Origin: Symbiodinium natans
Taxonomy: Eukaryota > Sar > Dinophyceae > Suessiales > Symbiodiniaceae
NCBI GenBank assembly: GCA_905221605.1
Contig: CAJNDS010002549.1
Coordinates: 248,001-312,000, forward strand
Direction of reading: 5' to 3'
DNA length: 64,000 nucleotides
In this document: positions 40,358 through 51,200 of the stretch, piece after piece
Numbering within the stretch: the stretch's first letter is position 1
Layout of the letters: each line of letters opens with the position of its first letter
The notes under the pieces: model-generated
Told to the model about the DNA's origin: nothing
What the model saw: only the letters and a program-made list of their open reading frames with translations
Database searches by the model: none
Program-made: the position numbers and the translations under genes

Positions 40358-40519
40358 ATGGATACAAAGTATGATACCTATATTGAAACCATAAATGGTT
40401 TAGAAGCAATAGAACAACAGGTAATAACCGATAATAAAATTAAACGATGTTGCTATTTGTCATTAGAGTTTGTAAAATCAGTTATTATTTGTTTGAAAAA
40501 TAGTAAGAAATCTAAATAA
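40358..40519 (+). CDS. Small PLV protein, 53 residues, unknown
   Basis: Open from ATG 40358 (MDTKYDTYIETINGLEAIEQ) to TAA 40517-40519. AAATATATA lies directly before the ATG, like its neighbours, and the next gene starts 5 bp later, which supports it as a real gene. It has two adjacent Cys (RCCYL) and a Lys-rich tail. Function unknown. Confidence 0.5.
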   Translation: MDTKYDTYIETINGLEAIEQQVITDNKIKRCCYLSLEFVKSVIICLKNSKKSK

Positions 40520-40524
40520 TATAA

Positions 40525-40920
40525 ATGAGTGATAAAGAAAATGTCGAACAAAAAGAAGGAGGTTTAAGTGTTAATAAAGATGGTATTAATTGTTTATTTT
40601 GTAGATGTAAAAGAAATACATATCATAAAGAAACTAAAACAACAACTAAAGATAATAAGGTTATTGTTAATGTTGTAGAAGATAGAAGCAGTTTTAAATT
40701 TGGAAAAGGTAGAAATGTATCTCCCGATGATGGAATATTTAAACCAGACAAATCACCACAGTTTGGAGGCGTTGAGCTTTGTAGCACGGGTTGGGGTAAG
40801 CATCGTAAAATTACCCCTGAAGAATGTGAGGAACGACTTGATAAACTTGAAGAAGATGTAGAAGATGTTAAGAAAGATGTTGAACAATTGAAATTTCATA
40901 GCCTTAATTTACTGGATTAA
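40525..40920 (+). CDS. PLV protein with Cys cluster and C-terminal coiled coil, unknown
   Basis: 131 residues. Near residues 24-31 it has NCLFCRCK, a CxxCxC cluster that might bind metal. The middle is basic and polar. The last about 35 residues form an acidic coiled coil (ERLDKLEEDVEDVKKDVEQL). The preceding AATAATATAA abuts the ATG. Function unknown. Confidence 0.55.
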   Translation: MSDKENVEQKEGGLSVNKDGINCLFCRCKRNTYHKETKTTTKDNKVIVNVVEDRSSFKFGKGRNVSPDDGIFKPDKSPQFGGVELCSTGWGKHRKITPEECEERLDKLEEDVEDVKKDVEQLKFHSLNLLD

Positions 40921-40938
40921 TATATATGTAATAATAAT

Positions 40939-41136
40939 ATGGATTGTTTGTGTTTGAAGAAAGAGAAGAAAGAAACCACGAGTGCTTGGTTAATTGAAAG
41001 AAGAAAGATAAGAATGTATAATGCTAGGTTAAGTGCTATAATAGATGAACTGGAGGATTTTCAGCATTTAAGTCAGTATAAGAAACGATTTAAGTTGTTA
41101 TTTGAATTTTATCAATTACAGGAGATTTTAAAATAA
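40939..41136 (+). CDS. Small basic PLV protein, unknown
   Basis: 65 residues, Lys/Arg-rich and helical, with CLCLKKEKKE at its start. It lies 18 bp after the previous gene, behind TTAATATATATGTAATAATA. No family is recognised. Confidence 0.45.
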   Translation: MDCLCLKKEKKETTSAWLIERRKIRMYNARLSAIIDELEDFQHLSQYKKRFKLLFEFYQLQEILK

Positions 41137-41384
41137 TTGTTTAAAGATATGGTTGTTTATATTGTGACAGTGTAAAGTTTTGCGTTAAGTCCCAGACATC
41201 ATTTTTTCACCCCGCGTGTTTCGCTATACCATAAGCGTATCATAAGAGTGCGGTAATGGTTAATTAGTTTGGAGTTGTGCCCCCTATTGCCCATTGCTCG
41301 TCAAATGTTCTAATATTAATTAAAATATTAGAAGATTTTTTCAGTCTAACCGTGCCTAAAGACTAGACGTTTTAATATAGTAAG
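41137..41384. other. Longest non-coding gap in the viral core, with a 10-bp palindrome
   Basis: About 250 bp without a gene. TTCTAATATT (41308-41317) and AATATTAGAA (41324-41333) form a perfect 10-bp hairpin with a 6-nt loop. The rest is less AT-rich than its surroundings (for example CACCCCGCGTGTTTCGC near 41210). It could hold an origin or a regulatory site, but nothing proves this. Confidence 0.4.
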
Positions 41385-41969
41385 ATGGAGAAGCGAGTGT
41401 GTAAATCGTGTTGTGCGACTAAAGATGTTGAAGAGTTTGACGGCTTTAAGACTTGTAATAAGTGCCGTGAAGCGAAAAGAAAATGCTACAAGAAAAACCA
41501 GAAGGAATATAACCAAGCGAGAAGAGAAGAGAGAGCAAAGGGGAGCCAATTATGCGAAGAATGCGGGCACAAAATAAAAAACGAAAACTGGGATGCCCAT
41601 TTCCATTATGCGTTACATCCGAACTCGGAACTAAATATATTGATGAAAGGTTATTTAACGAAGTTAGGCAACTTAAGGAAAGAAGGCAAACTAAACGACG
41701 AATTACAAGCAGAGATTAAGGCGGAATACGAAAAGCAGAAAAGGGAAATACGCAAGCGATTAAATGAACAATTCCCTAATAAATTTGTTGATGAAGAGGA
41801 ACCCGAAAAACCTAAACCCGAACCCGAGAAACCTAAACCCAATATTGATAAAGTGTTTAATCATGTCCATCAATTGCTATTTAATGACGAGTTTTTAGAA
41901 GACTATTTTATGCTATTCGGCAAGCATAAGGATAGGATAATTATTGAAATTCCTATAGATAGGTCTTAA
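41385..41969 (+). CDS. PLV zinc-ribbon-like protein, unknown function
   Basis: 194 residues. The N-terminal part has paired Cys motifs: CKSCC at residues 5-9 and CNKCREAKRKC at about 25-35, then CEECGHK at about 59-65 followed by His residues (HFHYALH). This suggests one or two zinc-binding modules. A helical stretch and a Pro/Lys/Glu repeat linker (EEPEKPKPEPEKPKP) come next, then a C-terminal helical segment. A nucleic-acid-binding or transcription role is plausible from the zinc ribbons but unproven. The frame is intact. Confidence 0.6.
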   Translation: MEKRVCKSCCATKDVEEFDGFKTCNKCREAKRKCYKKNQKEYNQARREERAKGSQLCEECGHKIKNENWDAHFHYALHPNSELNILMKGYLTKLGNLRKEGKLNDELQAEIKAEYEKQKREIRKRLNEQFPNKFVDEEEPEKPKPEPEKPKPNIDKVFNHVHQLLFNDEFLEDYFMLFGKHKDRIIIEIPIDRS

Positions 41970-42028
41970 ACATGAATTTCTAAAGAAAAACATCTAAAGA
42001 AATAACGCCTATATATATTAACAGGGAA

Positions 42029-42454
42029 ATGGACGAAAAAGATGTGAAGAAAATTAAGGCATTCATTAAGAAAAACCCTTATCCGTCTTATGAGTTTATT
42101 ACAGACCTAATTTTAAGTAAAGCCAAGGAGTGGAAACATATGGGCGATATGGAGCTTAAGTTTCATTATCTGGTGATGAATTCTGAATATGGTTATTCTA
42201 ATCATAACTATATGAAAGAAATTTATGAACATATTGATGATGTTGAACTAAAAAAAAATAATGGTAATGAAATTGATACAATGGGAGGCATCCAAACAAT
42301 GGAATATAATGCTTTTGTCTTTATTGAAGTCATAAATTATCTCATTAAAGAAAAAGCCAAGACCAACTTTGAAAAAGCTGAACTATATTATAAAATGAAA
42401 CGACAACTTCAAACAAGCTGGGATGGAGTGGGGTCGTGGGAATTTATACCTTAA
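42029..42454 (+). CDS. PLV protein, 141 residues, unknown
   Basis: Mixed alpha-helical protein starting MDEKDVKKIKAFIKKNPYPS, rich in Lys, Glu, Tyr and Asn, with no Cys cluster and no membrane segment. TATATATATT precedes the ATG by about 13 bp. It is the last gene before the right inverted repeat. No family is recognised. Confidence 0.55.
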   Translation: MDEKDVKKIKAFIKKNPYPSYEFITDLILSKAKEWKHMGDMELKFHYLVMNSEYGYSNHNYMKEIYEHIDDVELKKNNGNEIDTMGGIQTMEYNAFVFIEVINYLIKEKAKTNFEKAELYYKMKRQLQTSWDGVGSWEFIP

Positions 42455-42495
42455 ACAATTATAATATTATTCATTCTTATAATATTATGATTGTT
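42454..42495. terminator. 17-bp hairpin after the last PLV gene
   Basis: AACAATTATAATATTAT (42454-42470) pairs with ATAATATTATGATTGTT (42479-42495) with one mismatch and an 8-nt loop. It starts at the stop codon of the last gene. Confidence 0.65.
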
Positions 42496-42547
42496 TCCTA
42501 CCTTATCCCTAAACCTTATTACTATTATTGTTATTTTATTAGAGAAT

Positions 42548-42845
42548 ACCATTTCCATTTTCAAGGGTTAGGGATTTCGGGTTGGGAATATGGGTTTTTC
42601 TATGGGGGTGTGGGTGTATGAGGTTTAGAGTGGGTTTTTTCTATGTGGTGATGTATGGGTCTTCTAATGGTTCTATCTTGTGGGTATTAGGTATAGGTTG
42701 TTATGGTTTTGGGTCTTCGGGTGGGTCTTTCCTAGGGTTCTACCTATGGGTCTTGGGTGGGTTGAAGGTTGAGGCATAGGTTGTTATGGTTTTGGGTGCT
42801 AGGGGGTGGTGCATGGTTAGAAAATGGAAATGGTATCCACTAACT
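42548..42845 (-). repeat. Right terminal inverted repeat of the PLV
   Basis: Reverse complement of 23163-23490, ending GGAAATGGTATCCACTAACT. It is about 30 bp shorter than the left copy because of one internal gap. It carries the same internal inverted pair as the left copy. Confidence 0.9.
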
Positions 42846-42850
42846 CTCTC
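42846..42850. repeat. Target-site duplication, right copy (CTCTC)
   Basis: CTCTC immediately after the terminal CCACTAACT, a direct repeat of 23158-23162. Confidence 0.75.
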
Positions 42851-43529
42851 ATGGATAGCTTTTGCCAAGGCGGTCATCGATCCAGAACGACCGCACCTGG
42901 ACGGTATTGGAGTTTTGCGCAGTCTTGCCTTCTCCGTTTTGGGTTCAGGGGACTTGAGATAGCTCCCCTGCTTGGAGCAGCTTCCCGAACAGGGTCCGAG
43001 AGGTTGAGAAAAGTGAAGCACGGAATTCTGTAGCCAGCGCTTCGGATGCCTGAGCGGGATTGACAACTGATTGACAGTACCTGTCATGAGCATTGTCAGA
43101 GTAATTCTCGGTCACTTTTCATGGCCCGCGAACACCACTAACCTTGCATCTCAACCAAGAGCTCCCCACATGCGCTACCCTCTTAGTGTAGCAACACCAT
43201 ATTGATCCAGGCAGCATGCTCAAAGGCATCGAGCCCGAGCAAAAAGGCGGCGCCTGGCTCAACGTGAGCAGGGCTGGATTTTGACGAACCGGATATAGGG
43301 CGCGTCTGAGTGCAGGCTTCAGGCTTCGTGTGCGCCCACAAGTCGTGCTCAGAGATTAGTCGCAGTGAAGCTCTCGAACGATCTTGGTGGCCTGAGAATT
43401 TGTAAGGTTCCGAATTGTTCATGTTTCGGCATGGCTTTTGCCAAACATGTAAAAGAACCTGGACCAGAAATATTTTCGAAGCATTCGGAAAGTTTTTGGG
43501 AACACTTGAGGGTCTCAGTCGGACGAACT
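42851..43529. other. Host DNA right of the viral element
   Basis: Composition returns abruptly to host-like GC. No gene is recognised. Confidence 0.5.
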
Positions 43530-43720
43530 GGGGCCGCGGGCCTTCTTGGGCTCAGCTTGAAACTGTGATTTCAACGGAGAAGCTATCTTGGGCCCAGCTT
43601 GAATCCATGATTTCGCCGGAGGGGCCTTCTTGCGGCCCAACTCGAAACGGCCCAACTTGAGTCCATGATTTCGCCGGAAGGGGGCCTTCTTGCGGCCCAA
43701 CTTGAACCATGATTTGGTGT
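43530..43720. repeat. Short tandem repeat of about 45-65 bp, about four units
   Basis: Units contain CCATGATTTCGCCGGA, GGCCTTCTTGCGGCCCAA and CTTGAA variants. They lie about 0.7 kb from the viral right end. They are imperfect and of variable length. Confidence 0.7.
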
Positions 43721-46700
43721 CTCAAATGTCGGGGTTTGTATTCTGAGTATTCCCCAAAGATGGGTGACTTTTTGAACGGTCTTCTGGGATACTCTTCGAG
43801 CACAGTTAGGTAAGCAATGGAGGGGATCAAGCAAGAACCATCGGCTTGTAGGGTGGGGTGGGGAGGAGGGGCGGTGGGCGAACTGGCTTCTTCGTAGGCG
43901 CTCTTACTTCTGGCGCAAAATCTCAGGTGTTTTTGACCTGGTCGGCCAGATCTTGCACGCTGCCCTGGCAGAGGCGAGCATCTGGTCCAAGGACTGATGA
44001 GTTTCCTGCATGTGCTGCAGTGGATGTGGTAAGCTGCAAAGAATTCCGAGCTCATGTATCGGCCAAGGGGGGATGCTCGCGACCCTTCAATGTTGACCTT
44101 TGCAAGGACAGCGATGTTACCTCCCAGCAAGTACTCGATCGGTCACTGGTGACCGTGCCGCAATTCATGCAATGACCACATTTCGAGAAGGGGGGTGGGG
44201 AGGGGAAGGGACAGGGTCAAAACTGCTGCAAGAGCATGTGGAGAGCTAGGCCGGGCTGCAAAAAGTAGGGTGGGGTAATGCAAGAGCAGCGAGTGGGGTG
44301 GAGGCGGAAGGCAGGAATCATGCCGGGGAGCAGGCAGCTTGCCTCACACATTGTCAGGGGGCCCACGCAGGGTTTTTCGTATGTAACGCGTGTGTCAACA
44401 GCACTGACAGTTGCAGGGCTTTGGAGGCTCCACCCACCCCCCCACCCCCAAATCCCACACACAAAGGGAGCGAACAAAACAACTGCATTCGCTGTTCAGC
44501 TGAGGCTTTCGCGCTGGCCCTGGAACATACCAAGCAGGCATCGACACCGTCGGGGCACATCAGCCACAAATCTCACGTCATGGACCTTGTCAGCATCTGA
44601 CATGCAAAGGCATGTTCCGGATGCATGTGCCCTTCCGCTGGACACCAGTATGCCAATATCCATCTAACATTGGTATCCAAAACAGGTAAGCGTACCTTCG
44701 CGAAACAGGTAAGCGTACCTTCGCATACCTGAGACGTCCCGCAATGACATGGTTCTGGGGTGCCTGGTTCTTGTTGACAGAAATAGTTTAGAAGGGACAT
44801 CGGCTTGGAACTGTATATGACACAGGGGCTTGTATGTTTGCTCGCTAGCCTCCAGGTGGCTGTGCCGGCAGAAGTCAAGACGCAGGTGGGCTACGCTGTA
44901 GGATTGGGATTGGGACCAGATGCAGTCAAGAGCAAGAGTGAACATTGGGTGTAGGTGTGTGTGTGTGTGTGTATTTGCCATTGCTTGTTTGTAGCGCCCG
45001 CGGTTGGGAAGTCCTCCCTTCTTAGAATGACATCCATGAGACCTGATGTTCCACTGAGGTGATGAAGCATGCAGCCCTCCTGGACCTCGACTTGCTCTGC
45101 CACTTTGCTTTGCAACCTTCAAAGTGGTTTCCGCGTGTTGCTCGACACGTACAAGAGGTGGGCTAGAAGCATTGCCACTACATGCCCTACAAACTGAAAG
45201 ACCAAGCAGTGTAAGACCACTTCAAGGGCATTCCAAGAAGCACCGCATCCAACACTCCAAAACCAGAACTTCACCAGAGCGCACTTTCTGTGGAACACCG
45301 TGAAATGCAAAAGTTCCTTTACCACCAGAAGAAGAAAAGCGCGTCGCGCCGGGACGAGACTGAAAAAGCGCCAACGGGACCGAGGCGAGACTGCACGACC
45401 ACCGTGCAAGGCACACACAGAACCTAGGCGAGACCGCGATTTGGCACGTGGGGGAGATGCCAGATTAAGTGCATTGAGCCATCACCTATATGCCCGAACC
45501 CATCTTGGCACGAGCTGCCCTCACCCGCACTCTTCAAGATTCGGCCAAGGTCAAATCATTGAGGGCCCCTTTCAAAAGCGACTGCTGTCCATCGGCAGTC
45601 GGAGAGGACCCGCGAGCCTGGCGGGCCGGCCAAGGGCCCTGGGGCCAGGCCCGAGCTGATTCAGATTGTGCGTGCAAGACGGCGGTGCTTGCTTCAGAGG
45701 TTAGGTTTCAGAGGATAGGAGATAGTAAGACCTACTTGAGCACATGGCAAGGTAGCCAACAGCCTTGGACAACCTTGGTGCAATCCACAGTCGCCCGCAT
45801 CATCACCAGCCTCCGCATCTCAGCAGAAGTATAGTTTCGTTGAAGGGGCATAGAAGATGTTGCCTGTCGATGTTGCTTGTCATGAATGCGAGGTGAGCCT
45901 CTCAAGGAATAGAGGGTGCGAATCTACATCATCCAGCCTATGAAAAAAGTGGGCTGCTGCATGAAAACCACTGTCCTCCAGTGCCACAGACGTAGAACAT
46001 GTCAAAGACTCAGTCTGCATGGACAATGGTTCTTAGATGCTCGCAGACAACGAAGTTGCGCGGGCTACTCGCAGTTCGCAGAATTCGTCCTAGTTTGACT
46101 CCAGCAATGTTGGCACGGTTTATTCGTATACCGGGGCAGGCCATGAGCAGAAGCTTGGCACAACAGGTAGTTGACAACGTGGTTGATGAAAGCACTTGCC
46201 GCAAGACGGCTGCTGAAACAGCAGCTCTTTTGGATTTCACCTCGGCGCATAGATTCTTTCCCAACGCTCGCTCAAAAACTGGTGTGGCTGGTTGTTTAGT
46301 GATCTGAACTCTACCACAGCAGGTGTGTGTGCAAGGCCAAAGAAGCCTTTTATTATCAAAAAGCATCCGCAGTCATTGGCTCTGAGCCCAACTGCAAGGG
46401 CACCGTACATTCAGCCTCAACGCTAATCCCCGCGTGAGGTGGATCACCAGCTAGATCACTCAGGAAATACTTGTACGCAGCGCCGACCTCATACCATGGC
46501 AGAAATTGCACGGTGCGACTAGGAGTGCTTCTAGCAAAACCTCTTTCATGAAGATTGCAGACAACTCAGGCCATGCGTGCATCTCTTCTTATTGCCCCTC
46601 GGCCGTCGAGAACAGCGAAAACGACTCACGGCCATGCTGCCCCAGAGAAAGCCTAGCTGGCACAGCCTGCCAGAACCCAAGGCATATCATCTCTGCCTGG

Positions 46701-48140
46701 CTGCAGCCGACCCTGTGCGGGCACAGTCCATGATGCAGTCCAGGCACCCTAACAGAAGGAGGTCACACCGTAAGTTACATTGTTCCGTCTCGTGTGAAGT
46801 CTCAGCGTGGATCCTGGGGAAGTGCAGGCTGAGAGGAGCGAAGTCACCAGCGCAGTTCGAGGATGACGTGCGCGGCTTAGGAAAAGCTGTCACAACGGTT
46901 TGGAGCCACATCCATATGCATTCTATTGTGTTTTGTTGGATGTCGTACAGTATACAACTTAGTAGGAGCATTTCATGGAGGAGTTTCTGAGGTGGGTTCT
47001 TGTGCAACATCTCGCCATTTCCGAAGAGAATTCTTGCATGGAAATTGTCGGTCACATCCCCACGCACCTGGCCGTGTTTTCCAGGTGAACACTTTCGATG
47101 GCTTGTGGTGAACCGTCGACACTGGCGGTGTGAACTATGTCTACCTAGGAAAATAAACCCATGCATGAGCGTCTTGGTGCGTCGTGTTGACTTCTCTCGC
47201 CGAAAGCCCACGCCGGACGCCGGTAAAGGGGATTGCATGATCTCTCGGCTGTGTGGTTCTCACTAAGGGTTTCCAGGATGCTTTCATGGAGGAAAAGCAT
47301 GCTGGCTCCGCAGAGAAGGAATGGCGTCGCATCGCAAAGCATATTCATGTGACAAGTGAGAGCGTAGACCATGCAATATGGTCATATTTCTTGATTTGCA
47401 ATTGCCAGAAACTGAGCCTGTTGAAGATCCGACCCAACAGGTCTGTAACAGTACACATAGCACTAGCACAAGGCCTCGGCGCTACTGCGGGCCTCGGCCG
47501 GGGGGGACCATATGTCTAACGAACCCTGCAACCGGCAACTGCCTCAAGTGGGTCTTGGAAGCGAACTTGAGGCTTGCAGGAGGGTTTTCCGGACTTGTCC
47601 CCCGCTTTGTCGGAAGTTCCTTTCATTTCCCTAGAGGCACCTGGCCAGAGGGACTTATTCTCAAACGTTTCACATCCTGTTCTTGGGGGAGGGTTCCACG
47701 AGCAATTGGGTGCTTGACGGTTACATTGAGAGGTGCCCTGAAAGGGTCTGTGCGGGCAGAAGGACGGTGCACAGAAGCGGATGCCGGTCCAACAGTGCAA
47801 AGCTCTGGTCCCTGATCTTGGTTGTTCCCCGATGGGGTGTTTCGGAGGTTGTCGGCCTCGAGAACCGAAGCCTCAGGCTTGTCCAGGTTCGGAGGCTGAA
47901 ACGGGTGGATGGCTTTATATATTTAGGCGCTCTTCAGGGGGCTTCATGGAAATTTTACGGGGGGGGGGGGGGGGGGGGGGGGGAGGGTGGTCCGACACTC
48001 GGAGCTTAGCAAGCCCTTAGTAAGGCCTGCTGTTGTTGCGCTTATTGTTGGTTTTCAGAGTGTACCATGGCACGCACGCTCTTGGCTTCGAAGTCAAAGG
48101 CACCCGGCAGCGGGTGAGGCTGCGACATGGTGCGACTGCT
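43721..48140. other. Host DNA, no gene recognised
   Basis: Only short open frames. A 21-bp word AACAGGTAAGCGTACCTTCG(C) is duplicated at about 44683 and 44704, a (GT)n tract lies at about 44955-44972, and a G run of about 25 at 47959-47983. No domain or RNA gene was seen. Confidence 0.45.
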
Positions 48141-48144
48141 GTAA

Positions 48145-48245
48145 ATGATCATAAATAAGATATAAAAGAATGATATATCAATAATAATAGTAATAATCAT
48201 AAAATAAACAGTAATAATAATATATAAATAATAATATTCCATTGA
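48145..48245. repeat. AT-rich microsatellite island (ATAATA-type)
   Basis: About 100 bp of AATAATA/TATATA-like sequence in otherwise GC-balanced host DNA. It is no match to a viral gene by eye and is too short to interpret. Confidence 0.6.
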
Positions 48246-51200
48246 GTGAGCTTTTTTCTGAGGCCAGGCCGAGCAGCGGCGTGGAGTCGTCGTTCGCAAC
48301 TGCGGTTCTGGGCAGCTCAGCCACACCAGTCTACACTGGAATCCTATATCCCCCTTGGGAATTGTAATCTGTATTAAGGTTCTAAGGGGAGTATAGAATC
48401 TATAGGAAGACTCAGCAAGTTGGTACAGTGACAGCGATGGGTAAGAAACCTCACGTTTGAATCCCTGATCTTGTAAAAAAAGCTCCTGGCCACTTTCAAA
48501 AGTACCTCTGCAAGTAACTCAATGGCACACTCGATTGTCCGGAAAGTGCCTACTTGCTTGTGTTCCCATCTCCTGCAACGCGATGTCCGGCCGCAAGCGT
48601 TAGGAATCTTGTATTCTCGCGCCTGTGAATACCCTCGACTTGTTCAGCTTAGTGCCCTCACTTGGTGCACAGCCAGTCGACGGTGTTTCTTCTGCAGCGC
48701 TGTCACTGCATTATCCATTCCAGCTGGTTTGGGGGTGGCTAGTTTTTACATACCCATGCGACTTGTCGACCACGGACATGCATGAAGAGTGTGTGGCGTG
48801 ATTCCCGATAAATTCCTGTGCCATGCGCGGTGGCTTCGCAAGATAGCATGCCTGACAGCTTAAACATTGACAAGGTCAACGTTATAGCGATGATGATGAG
48901 TCTTGTTCAGCTGAAGGCCTGCGCAGATCACTCATCTGCAGTGCATGTTAGGGGTGGGCCTTTTTCTTGCGACCTTGTCTCTTAATAAAGTTGAGGCGCC
49001 TCTGAGTCTCATCGGAATCCGAAGTAGGGCCAAGCAGGGCAATGCATTGCCTGCTGTGGGTTCATCTTTCGGATACGTTTGATCTCGGGTGCATCAAAGG
49101 TGTCGTGAAGATACAGCCGCACTAGGGGCGATGTATACCAACCCGGCATACCTTGTGATGCCTTGTGATGCCTTGTCCCCGAGAGAGGAATTACGCCGGG
49201 CGTATGTGCGCTGGCCTCGTTGGCGAGGTCAGCGCCTACGCTGCTGGCTAAGCAGGCAGTGGAGGGTTCTGATTCTTTCCAAATGCTGTCCTCATACTTG
49301 TGAAGAAGGTCAGCAGTGTGATCCAGCAAGCTGCCATAACATTACGCGGGTATCTCCGCTTCAGAATGTGGAGTGGACATGTCGGTTGCGCTGGGTAGCG
49401 GCTGCTACTGTTCTGAACTGCTTCAAGCTCAAGTTGCAAGTTCACAGGCGGACTGCGACAAGCAGGAGAGCAGAGACAGGCTGGTATGTACTTAACTAGA
49501 ATGTATTCATATAGTGGCCCAATGAGTGAGCAGATCAATGTGAACTGCGGACTCCTAGCGCCAGGCTGGAGAGAGCTCTCATTGCGGAGATTGAATCTGC
49601 TCTGGCTGGGAATCATGCCGGAGACTGGGCAGCACGGCGTGTGTCAGCCTATCCTCGCTCATCGCGCTCTGCAGCTAACTTTGGACTTTAACCGTTAGAC
49701 CCTCTTCAGTCTGTCCAAACCGCTGGGAGCCTAAGCTGTCACCCCAGCCGAAATTTCTTCCGAATTAGTCTTGTTCTAATTCTACCAAAGCTTTAGTATG
49801 TCGCTGGACCCTGCTTAAGGAAGTTTCATTTTTGAGCCCACTAAAGAGGGTCCAACATGAGTGCGAACTGTTGAGGACATGTATGTGGCTGTAGCAGTTG
49901 CAAAAAGGCGTCATAGCAGCATCAGGAATTAACGGCACCCAGCTGCAGAAGCTTGAGAAGGCATCTTGTCTTGAACAGTGGCTTTTACAGGGCGCGTTGC
50001 AGAATGTCGACTCAGCAAGCAAAGGCTGCTGGTAGTACATGTTGACAGTTGCGGCCATGGAGTATTTACATCATGGCTGCTTTGGCAGTTCTTTGCCAGC
50101 CAATGCAGGAGCTGAAGCCCATCTTCGCGACTTTACAACAGGCCGAGGGATTGAAGAACGGACTGGGATATTCAGCAGCGAGGTACCTGCCGCGGCCTTG
50201 GTGGTATGCCCTCCTCGAATCTGGTTCATGTAGGAATGTTAGGTCGTAAGCCTGGAAGTTGTTACAAGGCTGCACCAGCATTTCTTGCGCCAGCACGCCC
50301 GGGCCAGAGCAAACATGCACGGAGTTTTCCACAGCCCAAGTTGCGACCGTCAGTTGGGGGTTGCCTTAAAGTTGGCTGCGCTTGTTCTGCGAGCAGTGGT
50401 ACTTGAGAACCGAGGCTTGGTACGTGCGAGGTCTAAACCCTGCCGGTGACGGACGCAAACCGCCGGACAACAAGGAGAGGTGACTTCCAGTGTAGTTTCC
50501 AAGCCGGAGGGCCGCTGAAACGCCCCGGAATATTGCTGAGGGTACATGGTCAAAGGGATACAAGTGTTTCCCTCTACTTCATATGTTGCACATGTTGAGA
50601 TGGATTGTAAGGGGGGTTGGGGGTCTCACCACCTCGCTCTTCCATGTAACGTACCAGCAAGTGAGCCTTCCTAGGTGCTAGGCCGCTAGGCCGGCGCCAA
50701 GAAGCTTTAAGGCTGTTGACTTTGTGGCTTCCTTCTGGACCCTTTCCTTCCTCCGTCCCCCATGTCCGTTCGAGCATGTTCCGTCCTCTCCAGGAAGCCC
50801 TTCGTGGCCGAGTTGCAGGCCATCTCCTTGAGGCAAGTGTCGGGTGTAACGGGAGTAACCGGGGCTCTTGGAGATGGGCAGTCGGATATCAGGGGGGTGG
50901 AGGATAGAGGCCCTTGGTATCGCTAGAGCTCTCAGCACACGAGGTTATGGAGAACAAGGCCGGCGAGCAGGGACTCGACCTGCGCATGCTGGCGGTGTTC
51001 GTTGCCACTCTGGAGCGTTGCCTGAGCCATGCAGCCACAAGCCTAAGCAGACTTAGAGAATCTTAGAGACCTAGCGGGCGTACTTCAACTATGAGCGACA
51101 CCATCTTCTCAAATGAGGAGCACCTGATCCACGGGGACCAGCGGGAGCGCTTGAAGCAAGCCTGGCTCGTGCACGAGCTGCGGCCTGAGGGCTCGACCAC

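Larger units (their letters stand above)
23163..42845. mobile_element. Integrated Polinton-like virus (PLV), with nested LINE and host-type gene
   Basis: A 19.68-kb unit is bounded by inverted repeats of about 300-330 bp and a CTCTC duplication. Its AT-rich core carries the hallmark set of Polintons and PLVs: rve-type integrase, major capsid protein, A32-like packaging ATPase, a fibre protein and small unknowns. No protein-primed DNA polymerase, helicase, protease or clear penton gene was found. Without the LINE and one copy of its duplication the element is about 12.9 kb. The core codes with A/T-rich codons, unlike the flanking host DNA. The capsid gene is broken, so this copy is probably not able to form particles by itself. 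AGT...ACT ends match the AG...CT convention of Polintons. Confidence 0.85.

Noticed and set aside
23163-42845. Two independent MITE insertions instead of viral terminal repeats
   Set aside because: The sequence shared outside the fold-back motifs (AGTTAGTG), the matching CTCTC duplication and the inner similarity fit one element better; kept as a testable alternative in the findings.
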